Counted from the first letter of the stretch, positions 53,867 through 63,092 are shown. The stretch is 64,000 nt of DNA from Alphaproteobacteria bacterium (GCA_009995045.1 JAACQG010000013.1:606-64605); one strand, 5' to 3'. Program-made: numbers and translations. The notes: a model not told the origin generated them from the letters alone.

Positions 53867-54961
53867 TTACTCAGCCGCAATCACGCCGTCTTTTTTGTCG
53901 GAATTATCACCAGACGCGTTACTCATATTCGTCTCGTTCTTCTCATCTACGCCGTATTTACCCGCAAAGACATCACTTTCGAAAACGCCTTCCCATGTCC
54001 CTTGGGTGGACGCTTTTGAATATTCTGTCGCACGGTTTTCGAAGAAATTCGTATGTTCCGCACCATTCAACATTTCATCCATCCATGGAAGTGGATTTTC
54101 GGTGACGCCGTAAATCGGCTCAAGGTTAAGCTGCTGTAAGCGACGATCACCGATATAGCGGATATATTGCTTCACATCGACTGGCTCCATCCCTTCAATC
54201 GCGCCTTGTTCGAAACAAAGATCGATAAACGCATCTTCATGTTCAACCGTAATCTTACAACTTTCTGTGATCTCTGCCTTAAGCTCGTCATCCCAGATAT
54301 CTGGATGCTCATCAACGAATGTGTTGAACAATTTAATCATGGAGAGGCAGTGAAGCGTTTCATCACGCACTGACCATGTCACGATCTGACCCATCCCTTT
54401 CATCTTGTTAAAGCGCGGGAAGTTCATCAAAATCGCAAAAGAAGCAAAGAGCGCAAGACCTTCGGTAAACGCGCCAAACATCGCCATTGTTTTGGCAATA
54501 TCGCGTGGATTTTCCATCGATACATTTTGCATGTAATCGAATTTGTCTTTCATTTCTTTGTATTTAAGGAACGCGGAATACTCAACTTCGGGCATGCCGA
54601 TTGTATCAAGAAGGTGAGAATAGGCGGCAATATGAACGGTTTCGATGTTAGAAAATGCAGAGAGCATCATTTGAACTTCAACCGGGCCGAACACTTGTGA
54701 GTAATGCTTCATGTAGCAATTATTCACTTCAACATCTGATTGCGTAAAGAATCGGAAAATTTGAGTCATCAAATTCTTTTCAGACGGCGTCAGCGTCTTT
54801 TTCCAGTCATGCACGTCTTGCGCAAGTGGCACTTCTTCAGGGAGCCAGTGAATGCGTTGCTGCGTAAGCCACGCTTCATAGCACCATGGGTATAAAAACG
54901 GTTTATATACGTGACGCTCTTGTAATAGAGGCGATCCGGATTTTGGTGCATCGAGTGGCAT
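53867..54961 (-). CDS. nrdB: Ribonucleotide reductase small subunit (class I)
   Basis: The product is 364 residues. Helical ferritin-like core with metal ligands: Asp/Glu in SDVEVNN, FSNIETVHIAAYSHLL (E, H, and Tyr at the radical position), GLALFASFA, and RDETLHC plus EHEDAFIDLCF (E and H). The conserved Tyr in HIAAY indicates a tyrosyl-radical type (Ia/Ib-like). It forms the radical that NrdA uses to reduce ribonucleotides. The C-terminus ends in an acidic/polar tail. Paired NrdR boxes lie upstream. nrdA is 1.7 kb away, also on the minus strand. Confidence 0.94.
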   Translation of the reverse strand: MPLDAPKSGSPLLQERHVYKPFLYPWCYEAWLTQQRIHWLPEEVPLAQDVHDWKKTLTPSEKNLMTQIFRFFTQSDVEVNNCYMKHYSQVFGPVEVQMMLSAFSNIETVHIAAYSHLLDTIGMPEVEYSAFLKYKEMKDKFDYMQNVSMENPRDIAKTMAMFGAFTEGLALFASFAILMNFPRFNKMKGMGQIVTWSVRDETLHCLSMIKLFNTFVDEHPDIWDDELKAEITESCKITVEHEDAFIDLCFEQGAIEGMEPVDVKQYIRYIGDRRLQQLNLEPIYGVTENPLPWMDEMLNGAEHTNFFENRATEYSKASTQGTWEGVFESDVFAGKYGVDEKNETNMSNASGDNSDKKDGVIAAE

Positions 54962-55275
54962 AGTTTCTCTCCTTGTTAAACTTTATTTAAAACTCAAATT
55001 ACGATTCTTTATACTAGTAAGTGTAGGGTTCTAATCTCGATAACCGAGTCATTCTTGAATTTTATGTTTGAATAACGGGGATAAGTTTGGCGAAGCCACC
55101 CGAGAAAAGAAAACATCCACATATTGTGTGAATAAAAATAGTAAACCACCATATATTGTGTTTTTCAATCCCTCTTTTAAAAAAAATCCCAATAATTTTA
55201 ACAGCTTAACTTTTTCATAACTAATATCCTGTTTAATAGAACTCTATCTTATGAAAATGAAAAGGGGAATCTACA
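54962..55275. other. Intergenic region upstream of nrdB
   Basis: No gene is visible in these 314 AT-rich bases. The stretch holds the two NrdR-like boxes described separately and, further right, the promoter area of the plus-strand secreted-protein gene at 55276. Nothing else stands out. Confidence 0.5.
55115..55161 (-). promoter_or_regulatory. Paired NrdR boxes upstream of nrdB
   Basis: Two copies of the NrdR-type palindrome occur: CCACATATTGTGTG (around 55117-55130) and CACCATATATTGTGT (55147-55161). Their TTGTGT ends are exactly 32 bp apart. Paired ACACwATATwGTGT-like boxes about three helix turns apart are the normal target of the NrdR repressor of reductase genes. Confidence 0.75.
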
Positions 55276-55893
55276 ATGAAAATCAAAGGGCTATTAATGA
55301 TGGGGGCGGCTTTGGTCGTCTGTGGGGCAACACATTCAGCGCAAGCAGCAGAGCGATTATCACTCAGTGAAGTGAATAATTTCGTCGCCAAGCTGACAAA
55401 TGCGGTGAACAGTCCTGATCCAAATGTCGCACGCTCATTCTTACACAGAACAGTCAGCGCCAGCGCGACATATTCCAACACGCTCAATACGCCGTCCATG
55501 GATCCGAGATACGCGTATCAGGTTAATAATGGCTACGGATTATCGCCATATTATCGTTATCCATACGCCTATAACACATATCTGAAACCAACAAGTTATA
55601 GCGCCGTGGGCAAAGCTGGGTTGATCAATCAAATTGATCACAAGAAAGCGATGATTCCGCATTATCATCAAACAATGGATATCCTCGGCACACGTATGCC
55701 AGCCGATGCTTCATCTGCCTTGGTCGATGTGAGTATGCGTGAATTCGGGCTTAGCTATGCCATGGCACCATATGGTGTGCAACACGGACAAAAAGTGCAG
55801 CACACCAATGCGAGATGTCAGCTGAACGTCGGTAAGCAAGACGGACAAGTGATGCTCAAGGGTATGTCCTGTAATACAGTGCCAACGCTTTAA
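55276..55893 (+). CDS. Secreted protein, paralogue 1 of a tandem pair
   Basis: The product is 205 residues with a signal peptide (MKIKGLLMMGAALVVCGATHSAQA). The region SPDPNVARSFLHRTVSASATYSN resembles NTF2/SnoaL-type folds. A Tyr-rich insertion (YGLSPYYRYPYAYNTYLK) follows, then a KAGLINQIDHKKAMIPHYHQTMDIL segment. Two Cys near the end (NARCQLNV, MSCNTV) could form a disulfide. The gene at 56028 has the same layout. Function unknown. It lies between nrdB and nrdA but on the opposite strand. Confidence 0.75.
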   Translation: MKIKGLLMMGAALVVCGATHSAQAAERLSLSEVNNFVAKLTNAVNSPDPNVARSFLHRTVSASATYSNTLNTPSMDPRYAYQVNNGYGLSPYYRYPYAYNTYLKPTSYSAVGKAGLINQIDHKKAMIPHYHQTMDILGTRMPADASSALVDVSMREFGLSYAMAPYGVQHGQKVQHTNARCQLNVGKQDGQVMLKGMSCNTVPTL

Positions 55894-55912
55894 AAATTCT
55901 AACGAAACACTT

Positions 55913-55943
55913 AAAAGCCCTGCATTGCTATGCGGGGCTTTTT
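55913..55943 (+). terminator. Terminator after secreted protein 1
   Basis: The stem AAAAGCCC-t-GCA / TGC-g-GGGCTTTT with a T-run is an intrinsic terminator of the plus-strand gene. Confidence 0.82.
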
Positions 55944-56027
55944 ACATGACTCACGTATTTTTATTGACATAATGCAAGGTAAGCGTCTATAGTCTCTCCA
56001 ATTCACAAGCCGAGGGATATTAAGACG

Positions 56028-56585
56028 ATGAAACACATAACAATAAAAGCGATAACGCTAATATCAATCTTAACAATATTACCAATCTCCACGCTGAACA
56101 GCGCGAATGCCAAGCGCGATGTGATTAGCCAGCTTAAAGAAAACAACGCGCAATTTTCACAAATTTTGAACGCAAAATCTGATCCAGAAATTTTGCTGGA
56201 CTTCCTGCATAACAAAATTGACGACAGCGCAGACATTACAATCAGCGTTAAAAATCCGCAAATCAACAATGCCGGTGCGATTGAGATGAAACTCACCAAA
56301 GCCGATTACATCAACAGCTACCTCTATGGCCCGCGCCAAGTTAAAAACTACCATGCCGATATTAAGACATTGAATGCAAAAATGGACGATGAGACAAACA
56401 CCCTCAACACGAAGGAAATCCTCACCGAAAGCGGTACAATGCTAAACCCGCATGACTATGCAGATCCGGGCCGCCCCTATAGCAGCATCACCGCCTGTGA
56501 GTCTCAATACAGCGTGGAAAGCGGACAGCCAACCCTCAAAAAAGCCACCTGTAAAACACAAATCGCATACGAAGAAGCGGTCTAG
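56028..56585 (+). CDS. Secreted protein, paralogue 2 of a tandem pair
   Basis: The product is 185 residues with a signal peptide (ITIKAITLISILTILPISTLNSANA). SDPEILLDFLHNKIDDSADITIS corresponds to the DPNVARSFLH region of the first paralogue. KADYINSYLYGPRQVKNYHADIKTLNAKM corresponds to its AGLINQ...HYHQTMDIL region. Two Cys (ITACESQY, KATCKTQ) also correspond. The pair thus arose by duplication followed by strong divergence. Function unknown; an NTF2-like fold is possible. Confidence 0.75.
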   Translation: MKHITIKAITLISILTILPISTLNSANAKRDVISQLKENNAQFSQILNAKSDPEILLDFLHNKIDDSADITISVKNPQINNAGAIEMKLTKADYINSYLYGPRQVKNYHADIKTLNAKMDDETNTLNTKEILTESGTMLNPHDYADPGRPYSSITACESQYSVESGQPTLKKATCKTQIAYEEAV

Positions 56586-56595
56586 CCATAGAAAA

Positions 56596-56613
56596 AGGAG
56601 CCAATCGGCTCCT
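56596..56613. terminator. Terminator between secreted protein 2 and nrdA
   Basis: The 7-bp stem AGGAGCC/GGCTCCT has an A-run on its left side, so on the minus strand it ends nrdA with a T-tail. It may also slow the plus-strand transcript. Confidence 0.7.
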
Positions 56614-56640
56614 CTCTCAAATTCTTATCTATCGCTTAGC

Positions 56641-58467
56641 CTATTGGCAAGCTAGGCATTCTTCGTAATTGCTGCTTGCGGCTGCTTCGGCGGCGGCTTT
56701 TGATGCATCATCGGCTTGTGTACGTTTCCACGATGCGTTGCTTTCTGCGCGCTGCACTGATTTAGAGCGACAGTAATAAAGCGATTTTACGCCTTTCTTC
56801 CACGCATCCCAGTGAACCTGATGAAGCTCTGCCTTTTGAACATTCGCAGGAAGGAACACGTTCAAGCTTTGTGCCTGACACACAAATTTGGAACGATCGC
56901 CCGCATGCTCAATCAACCAACGCTGGTCAATTTCAAACGCAGTCTTGAACACGTCTTTTTCAAGATCGGAAAGGAAATCCAAATCTTGGACAGACCCTTC
57001 ATTGGTGAAGATCGAAGACCAAACATCATCTGTGTTCATGCCTTTTTCTTCCAAAAGCGCGACAAGATATTTGTTCTTAACAGGGAATGAACCGGACAAT
57101 GTTTTATGCGTATACGCATTTGCCGCATTTGGCTCAATACCCGGTGACGCGCCACCACAGATGATAGAGATCGACGCCGTTGGCGCAATCGCCGTCTTGT
57201 TCGAAAATCTTTCCATGATACCGTAATCCGCCGCATCAGGACACGCACCGCGCTCCTCGGCAAGTTTCACAGACGCATCATCAGCTTGACGTTTGATGTG
57301 TTGGAATATCTTACGGTTCCAGACTTTAGACATCACGCCTTCCATCGGGAGCATTTTAGATTGCAAGAAACCATGGAAACCCATAACACCAAGACCAACC
57401 GAACGCTCACGCATTGCTGCGTATTTCGCACGCTTCATGGAATCGGGGGCTTTTTCGATGAAATCAGACAACACGTTATCAAGGAAACGCATCACATCTT
57501 CAACAAATGTTGGATGATCCTGCCACTCGTCATATTTCTCCAGATTGAGCGATGACAAACAACATACCGCCGTTCGATCATTCCCCAAATGGTCAACACC
57601 AGTCGGCAATGTGATCTCTGAACACAGGTTAGACATCTTAACATTCAAACCGGCCATCTTGTGATGCGCAGGAATTTGATCGTTTACATGGTCGATATAG
57701 ATAATATAAGGCTCGCCAGTTTCCACACGCGCCGTAAGAAGACGGACCCAAAGATCACGCGCGGGAATCGTGTCAACAACCGCATTATCTTTTGGTGATT
57801 TCAGCGCATAATCTTCGTTCGCTTCAACCGCTTTCATGAACTTATTGTCCACCAAAACACCATGGTGAAGGTTGAGGGCTTTACGGTTTGGATCCCCACC
57901 TGTTGGGCGACGAATTTCAATAAATTCTTCAATTTCAGGGTGCCAGATAGGCAGATAAATCGCAGCAGACCCACGACGAAGTGACCCTTGGGAGATCGCA
58001 AGTGTAAGTGAATCCATCACACGGATGAACGGAACGATCCCTGATGTTTTACCATTACGGCCAACCTTTTCACCAATAGAGCGAACATTGCCCCAGTAAG
58101 AACCAATGCCCCCACCAAGTGACGCAAGCCATACATTCTCATTCCAAAGCTCAACAATATCACCTAAGGAGTCTTGTGTTTCGTTGAGGAAACAAGAGAT
58201 TGGCAAACCGCGCGATGTACCACCATTCGATAGAACAGGCGTGGACGGCATAAACCAGAGTTTGGACATATAATCATACATGCGCTGTGCATGCTCACTA
58301 TCATCCCCGTAGTAAACAGATACGCGTGCAAATAGATCTTGGTACTGTTCCTCCGGCATTAAATAACGATCCGTAAGGGTCGCCTTACCAAAGTCAGTTA
58401 AATTTTCATCGCGGGACCGATCGATTTGAACACGATTTCCCCGCTCCATTTGCGCAACGTCAAACAT
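56641..58467 (-). CDS. nrdA: Ribonucleotide reductase large subunit (class I)
   Basis: The product is 608 residues. It has the catalytic site region SNLCSEITLP, the loop GGGIGSYWGNVRSIG, FMPSTPVLSNGGTSRGLPISC with the active-site Cys, and the C-terminal redox pair ECLAC (CxxC) that is re-reduced by thioredoxin or glutaredoxin. The N-terminus is short and shows no obvious ATP-cone, so allosteric activity control through that domain may be missing. It reduces ribonucleotides together with NrdB. A 1.7-kb gap with two oppositely oriented genes separates it from nrdB. Confidence 0.94.
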   Translation of the reverse strand: MFDVAQMERGNRVQIDRSRDENLTDFGKATLTDRYLMPEEQYQDLFARVSVYYGDDSEHAQRMYDYMSKLWFMPSTPVLSNGGTSRGLPISCFLNETQDSLGDIVELWNENVWLASLGGGIGSYWGNVRSIGEKVGRNGKTSGIVPFIRVMDSLTLAISQGSLRRGSAAIYLPIWHPEIEEFIEIRRPTGGDPNRKALNLHHGVLVDNKFMKAVEANEDYALKSPKDNAVVDTIPARDLWVRLLTARVETGEPYIIYIDHVNDQIPAHHKMAGLNVKMSNLCSEITLPTGVDHLGNDRTAVCCLSSLNLEKYDEWQDHPTFVEDVMRFLDNVLSDFIEKAPDSMKRAKYAAMRERSVGLGVMGFHGFLQSKMLPMEGVMSKVWNRKIFQHIKRQADDASVKLAEERGACPDAADYGIMERFSNKTAIAPTASISIICGGASPGIEPNAANAYTHKTLSGSFPVKNKYLVALLEEKGMNTDDVWSSIFTNEGSVQDLDFLSDLEKDVFKTAFEIDQRWLIEHAGDRSKFVCQAQSLNVFLPANVQKAELHQVHWDAWKKGVKSLYYCRSKSVQRAESNASWKRTQADDASKAAAEAAASSNYEECLACQ

Positions 58468-58890
58468 GAGCTTACTCCTATAGCTTATTTATAGACCCGA
58501 GTTTTGAATTTAACCCATACAGATCAATTATTTTTGGGATGCCGATTATGCGTGAAACACAATCTGTAGCGTTTTGTTAAATTTAAGCTACTACATCTCG
58601 TGGTATGCCGCAATACGACTATATTCCTAAAATCTGCAGATTTTCTTCAAAAATCTTTGTTTTTCAATTTATTATTCAACCTATCCACGACCATATCCCC
58701 ATGCATTTTTCTGTCTTTTCGCCATATTTGACATGTATAAGACACAATATTTCAAGATTCTGGCCAAGCCGTGATCCTTAATATTGGAATGTTTACGCGG
58801 TTATGAATAACAAACGCACCCTAGGCCAAAGAATCGATTCCATGCTATGATTCGTAGGTAAAGCTACTCTCTTTTGTGAGGATAAAACAC
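58468..58890. other. Intergenic region between nrdA and pyk
   Basis: No gene is visible in these 423 AT-rich bases. It should hold divergent promoters. A TTGACA (58728-58733) lies about 160 bp before pyk, without a good -10. A degenerate NrdR-like ACACAATCTGTAG is at about 58557-58569, about 90 bp before nrdA; no matching partner 31-32 bp away was clear. Confidence 0.45.
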
Positions 58891-60333
58891 ATGACCAATC
58901 CCTCTGACGCCAAACGCCAAACCAAGATTCTCGCCACGCTCGGCCCTGCATCAAACACCAAAGACAAGATTCGCGCGCTCATCGACGCAGGCGTCAACGC
59001 ATTCCGTCTGAATTTCAGCCACGGCACGCATGATGACCATAAGGCAATGCTGGAGATCATCCGCGAGCTCGAATCGGAGATGAAGCGCCCAATTGCGATT
59101 GTAGCCGATATGCAGGGGCCAAAATTACGAATCGGCACATTCAAAAATGATTCGGTTCAAATGGAACGCGGCATGCGCATCACATTCGATTCGAACCCCG
59201 AACCCGGCGACGAATCGCGTGTCTACCTGCCGCACCCCGAAGTGATGAAAGCGCTAGAGATAGATGGCCTCTTCTTTCTTGATGACGGAAAGGTCCGCTG
59301 CCGCATCCGTGAAAAAGGAAATGACGAGCACGGCCCCTATGTAGTCGCAGAGATTCGCGCAGGGGGAAAACTCTCCAATAAAAAAGGCCTCAATGTACCG
59401 GGCGCTTATCTGGAAATTCCTGCGCTGACGGAAAAAGACAAAACCGATCTTAAGGCCGCCCTCGACATGGGCGCGGATTGGATCGCACAAAGTTTCGTGC
59501 AAACCGCCGAAGACGTACAAGAAGCATTAGACTTGATTGATGGCCGCGCTGCGCTGATCGTGAAGTTAGAAAAACCCGCGGCAATAGAAAATCTTGAAGA
59601 CATCGTCGCCCTTGCCGATGGTGTCATGCTCGCGCGCGGCGATCTTGGCGTAGAAATCCCGCCCGAAGATGTACCGAGCGTACAAAAACGTGTCGTGCGC
59701 TATGTACGCGCGGCGGGTAAGCCGATGGTGGTTGCGACCCAAATGCTCGAATCGATGATCACCTCTTCACGCCCCACCCGCGCCGAAGCCTCCGATGTTG
59801 CCACTGCTGTCTATGATGGCGCGGATGCTGTGATGCTCTCCGCTGAAACCGCTGCGGGAGAGCATCCGATTCGCTCCGTCGATATGATGCATAAAATCTG
59901 CGCGCGCACTGAACAAGACGATATATACGACCAGTTTATGACCGACACCCACCCCGATACAATCGGTGACCCATCGGATTCAATCGCAACCGCCGCTGGC
60001 TATGTTGCCGAAGATATCGAAGCCACGGCAATCGTCACCTATACGATGTCCGGCTCAACCGCATACCGCATGGCGCGTCAACGCCCCGCAGTACCGATAC
60101 TTTGCCTCACACCAAACATCGCCGTCGCCCGCCGTCTTGGCCTCGCTTATGGCGTACACAGTGTACATGACCCGGAAATCCAAGGTGATTTCAGCGGTCC
60201 AGTCCCCCATGCTTGCCAAATCTTACAGCAACAAAACCTCGCAAAAATAGGCGACCGCTTCGTCATGACCGCAGGCGTGCCATTCGGCGTGGCGGGAACA
60301 ACGAATATTTTAAGAATTGCGGAAGTGGAGTAA
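58891..60333 (+). CDS. pyk: Pyruvate kinase
   Basis: The product is 480 residues from the ATG at 58891 with GAGGA upstream; a longer start five codons earlier is possible. Motifs are TKILATLGPASNT, NAFRLNFSHGTHDDH, VADMQGPKLRIGTF, LVKLEKPAAIENL (the catalytic Lys region), MLARGDLGVEIPPEDVP, KPMVVATQMLESMI and SAETAAGEHPI. It converts phosphoenolpyruvate and ADP into pyruvate and ATP. The length is standard. It is followed by a palindrome shared with the convergent gene. Confidence 0.97.
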   Translation: MTNPSDAKRQTKILATLGPASNTKDKIRALIDAGVNAFRLNFSHGTHDDHKAMLEIIRELESEMKRPIAIVADMQGPKLRIGTFKNDSVQMERGMRITFDSNPEPGDESRVYLPHPEVMKALEIDGLFFLDDGKVRCRIREKGNDEHGPYVVAEIRAGGKLSNKKGLNVPGAYLEIPALTEKDKTDLKAALDMGADWIAQSFVQTAEDVQEALDLIDGRAALIVKLEKPAAIENLEDIVALADGVMLARGDLGVEIPPEDVPSVQKRVVRYVRAAGKPMVVATQMLESMITSSRPTRAEASDVATAVYDGADAVMLSAETAAGEHPIRSVDMMHKICARTEQDDIYDQFMTDTHPDTIGDPSDSIATAAGYVAEDIEATAIVTYTMSGSTAYRMARQRPAVPILCLTPNIAVARRLGLAYGVHSVHDPEIQGDFSGPVPHACQILQQQNLAKIGDRFVMTAGVPFGVAGTTNILRIAEVE

Positions 60334-60338
60334 CAAAA

Positions 60339-60360
60339 AACGCGAGGCATGCCCCGCGTT
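60339..60360 (-). terminator. Terminator of the convergent peptidase gene
   Basis: A 22-nt near-perfect palindrome, AACGCG-a-GGC-at-GCC-c-CGCGTT, is preceded by A6 on the plus strand, which becomes T6 on the minus strand after the peptidase stop. It may serve pyk as well. Confidence 0.78.
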
Positions 60361-60386
60361 CATATTCGACCAATATATTCTTTAAA

Positions 60387-61307
60387 TTAATCCGCGCTCG
60401 CAACAATGGTGTTGGTTGGTGCTTGATGCAACCACCATGCTTGGCGATTGATGGAGTAAATCGGGCGGTAACGCCCCGCGCGTTCGGCGTCAACCAAAGT
60501 CTTGATCTGATTATCGAGGATATATGCGCCTTCATTCGTGTAAGCCACCAAAACCGCATGTGGAATATTCTTAACCGTGTCTTGAACAATCGCAATACGA
60601 AGACGCTCTTCCGGGAAACCCAATGATTTAAGCGCCGCATATTTCGCAATCGCAAAATCTTCACAATCGCCGCCGCGTTTCAAAAACTCGACCGGTGTTG
60701 CCCAATAATCGCTCTGACCCCAGTTACGCTGATCAACAATGTAACGTGTCTGATTAACAAGCTTGTTAACGCCGCGCACCATGTCTTTCATGGATTGTCC
60801 TTTAAATGTGTTCACGTCTTTTTGAAAGTCGCGCACCACATCAAGATTGGCTTGTTGCTTAAGCTGGCGATCAAACCGCGCAAACATCCCTGTCCATTTT
60901 GTAAACGCCTTAAGGTTGCGATCTTTTTTCTCGGCAGTGCCAAGCAAATTAGGGTAAGACGCAACGCGGCCAAACTCGGCGCTTGCGCTAGCCATTTGAA
61001 CGCCTTTCATCGGCTCGGCATGCGCACGCTTGCCATGAAGGCTGGTCAATGACGCCGCAAATAACAATGCTGTCGCTGCGGTGCGCAATGCATATTGACG
61101 CCCGAGAAGCATTTTAAGTTGGAATGGAGAGATTTTAGAGGTGTCTACAAGGATTTGTCCCAAAGGACGCGCCGTTTCTTTTTGTGCATGCAGTGCGTGA
61201 CGCAATTCGTGTTGGTCGATGACACCTTTTTGAACCAAGATCTCGCCGAGCTTATTGCGCTCGATCGTCTTACGAATACTGCTTAAAAATCCTGTTTTCT
61301 TACTCAT
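60387..61307 (-). CDS. Transglutaminase-like cysteine peptidase fused to MshE-type c-di-GMP-binding repeats
   Basis: The product is 306 residues. The C-terminal half is a BTLCP/LapG-like papain-type fold: Cys215 in RGGDCEDFAIAKY, His250 in NIPHAVLV and Asp265 in YILDNQ. The N-terminal part has two 24-residue repeats of the MshE N-terminal type. They share LGxxL(I)V...L....L..Q positions (19-42: L20 G21 L24 V25 G28 I30 L35 A38 L39 Q42; 48-71: L49 G50 L53 V54 I59 L64 L68 Q71) and have a 5-residue spacer. In MshE such repeats bind c-di-GMP. A hydrophobic segment (75-90) then crosses or enters the membrane. LapG-type enzymes cut surface adhesins; the adhesin is not in the window. Confidence 0.87.
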   Translation of the reverse strand: MSKKTGFLSSIRKTIERNKLGEILVQKGVIDQHELRHALHAQKETARPLGQILVDTSKISPFQLKMLLGRQYALRTAATALLFAASLTSLHGKRAHAEPMKGVQMASASAEFGRVASYPNLLGTAEKKDRNLKAFTKWTGMFARFDRQLKQQANLDVVRDFQKDVNTFKGQSMKDMVRGVNKLVNQTRYIVDQRNWGQSDYWATPVEFLKRGGDCEDFAIAKYAALKSLGFPEERLRIAIVQDTVKNIPHAVLVAYTNEGAYILDNQIKTLVDAERAGRYRPIYSINRQAWWLHQAPTNTIVASAD

Positions 61308-61481
61308 GTTAATATTGCCCTCTTTTTTTACTCAGCAATTACGAATGCCCTATATGTCGTAAATTACCCTATTTAATATGAACCCTAGATTTATTATGCC
61401 TGAGAAAGATTGACGAATGCCTAACGAAGCGGCATATTTCCCTCAAATTGTATCTATTTATACGCAAGTGAAAAATACGCC

Positions 61482-63008
61482 ATGAGCGACCCTAAGCAGC
61501 TGAAAGAATTAGTAAATTTAATGAGTGATGTGCCTGTGCTCGTCATTGGCGATATCATGCTCGATAAATTTATTTACGGAAATGTTGAAAGAATTTCACC
61601 CGAAAGCCCTGTTCCTGTCCTATCCGTAAAGCGCGAAGACCAGATGTTGGGCGGCGCTGGTAACACGCTTGCGAACCTTGCGGGGCTAAATGCCGCGCCA
61701 CATATTATAAGCGTTATCGGCGAAGACGCCGCCGCCGACTCCCTAAAGGCGCAGCTAAAAGCGTTAAACATTGATGATGAAAACCTCGTGATCGAACAAA
61801 ACCGTCCGACAACCTTAAAGACACGCTTCCTCGCAGGGCATCAACAACTCCTGCGCAGCGACTACGAATATAAAACCCCCATCGCCGAAGCAACCAAAGC
61901 CGCTATCCTTGCCAAGGCCGCAACATTGATCCCATCGGTAAAAGCGATCATCATCTCCGATTACGGCAAGGGCATGCTATCCAAGGCGCTGATTGCGGAC
62001 GTTATGAATTTGGCCAATGATGCGGGTATACCCGTGATTGTCGATCCGAAGGGACAGGATTTTTCTATCTATAAAGGGGCAACCGCGATCACCCCCAATA
62101 AGAAAGAGCTTTCCGATGCAACAAAAGGGCGCAGCGTCGATCAGGACGCGCAAGTGGTTGCCGCTGCCAATGAATTGATCGAGACATGCGGCATTCAATC
62201 AGTCATCGCCACACGCTCAAAAGATGGCATGAGCGTCATCGAAAAAGACAAAGCACCGCTGCATCTGCGCTCTTCTGATATCGAAGTTTATGATGTATCC
62301 GGCGCAGGCGATAGCGTGATCGCAACCATCGCCGCGTCATTGGCTGCTGGCGGCTCCCTCCAAGATGCGGCAAGGCTCGCCAATATATCAGGCTCAATTG
62401 TTGTCACAAAAGTGGGCACCGCCCCGATTCGGGCGCGGGAGTTGATTGACGCCCTCGACAGCGATCTTGGTGATGTCCTGATCAAACATTACGCCAAATC
62501 AAAAACCCTCCTGCGACAGGCCGAATGTCTGGAATGGGATGAAGCCGCCGAGCGTATCAAGCGCTGGAAAGCGCAAGGGTTGAAAGTAGGCTTTACCAAT
62601 GGCTGTTTCGATGTTTTGCATTCCGGTCATGTGCGCTACCTCGATCAGGCGCGTGAATTATGTGACCGCCTCGTCCTTGGCCTCAATTGTGATTCCTCGG
62701 TAAAAATCCTAAAAGGGCCAAGCCGCCCGATCCATGATGAGCAATCCCGCGCCGATGTGTTGGGCGCATTATCTTCGGTCGACCTTGTCGTGTTATTTGG
62801 AGCAAAAGAATCAGGCGACGACAATACCGCGATTGAACTGCTTAAAACCATTAAGCCGGATTTCTATGTTAAGGGCGGAGATTACACCGTCGACCAAATC
62901 CCCGAGGCGCCAACCGTGATCGGTTATGGCGGTGAAGTCAAAATCATGTCCGTCTTCGAGGGGCATTCCACTACAAACTCCGTCAAACGTATGAACGCGG
63001 CGGAATAA
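61482..63008 (+). CDS. hldE: Bifunctional heptose kinase/adenylyltransferase
   Basis: The product is 508 residues. The N-terminal PfkB-type kinase domain has VIGDIMLDKFIYGNVERISPESPVPVL, LGGAGNTLANL, SDYGKGMLS and the DVSGAGDSVIATIAASLAAGGSL anion hole. The C-terminal nucleotidyltransferase domain has GFTNGCFDVLHSGHVRYLDQA (the HxGH motif), and DFYVKGGDYTVDQIPEAP. It phosphorylates heptose-7-phosphate at C1 and adenylates it for LPS inner-core synthesis. The length is normal for the fused form. Confidence 0.96.
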   Translation: MSDPKQLKELVNLMSDVPVLVIGDIMLDKFIYGNVERISPESPVPVLSVKREDQMLGGAGNTLANLAGLNAAPHIISVIGEDAAADSLKAQLKALNIDDENLVIEQNRPTTLKTRFLAGHQQLLRSDYEYKTPIAEATKAAILAKAATLIPSVKAIIISDYGKGMLSKALIADVMNLANDAGIPVIVDPKGQDFSIYKGATAITPNKKELSDATKGRSVDQDAQVVAAANELIETCGIQSVIATRSKDGMSVIEKDKAPLHLRSSDIEVYDVSGAGDSVIATIAASLAAGGSLQDAARLANISGSIVVTKVGTAPIRARELIDALDSDLGDVLIKHYAKSKTLLRQAECLEWDEAAERIKRWKAQGLKVGFTNGCFDVLHSGHVRYLDQARELCDRLVLGLNCDSSVKILKGPSRPIHDEQSRADVLGALSSVDLVVLFGAKESGDDNTAIELLKTIKPDFYVKGGDYTVDQIPEAPTVIGYGGEVKIMSVFEGHSTTNSVKRMNAAE

Positions 63009-63092
63009 AACGCATAATGAATAGACAATAATCACTACATGTTGTGGCTTGTGAAAAAGATGCAACAATATGTTGACTTTGCATGATTCTTA

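Noticed and set aside
58557-58569. NrdR box upstream of nrdA as a confirmed feature
   Set aside because: Only one degenerate half-matching copy is visible, and no partner at 31-32 bp was clear, so it is mentioned only as a possibility.
60213-60626. Plus-strand frame across the pyk end and the peptidase gene
   Set aside because: It runs through the pyk stop region, the terminator and the antisense of the peptidase, with no coherent protein features.
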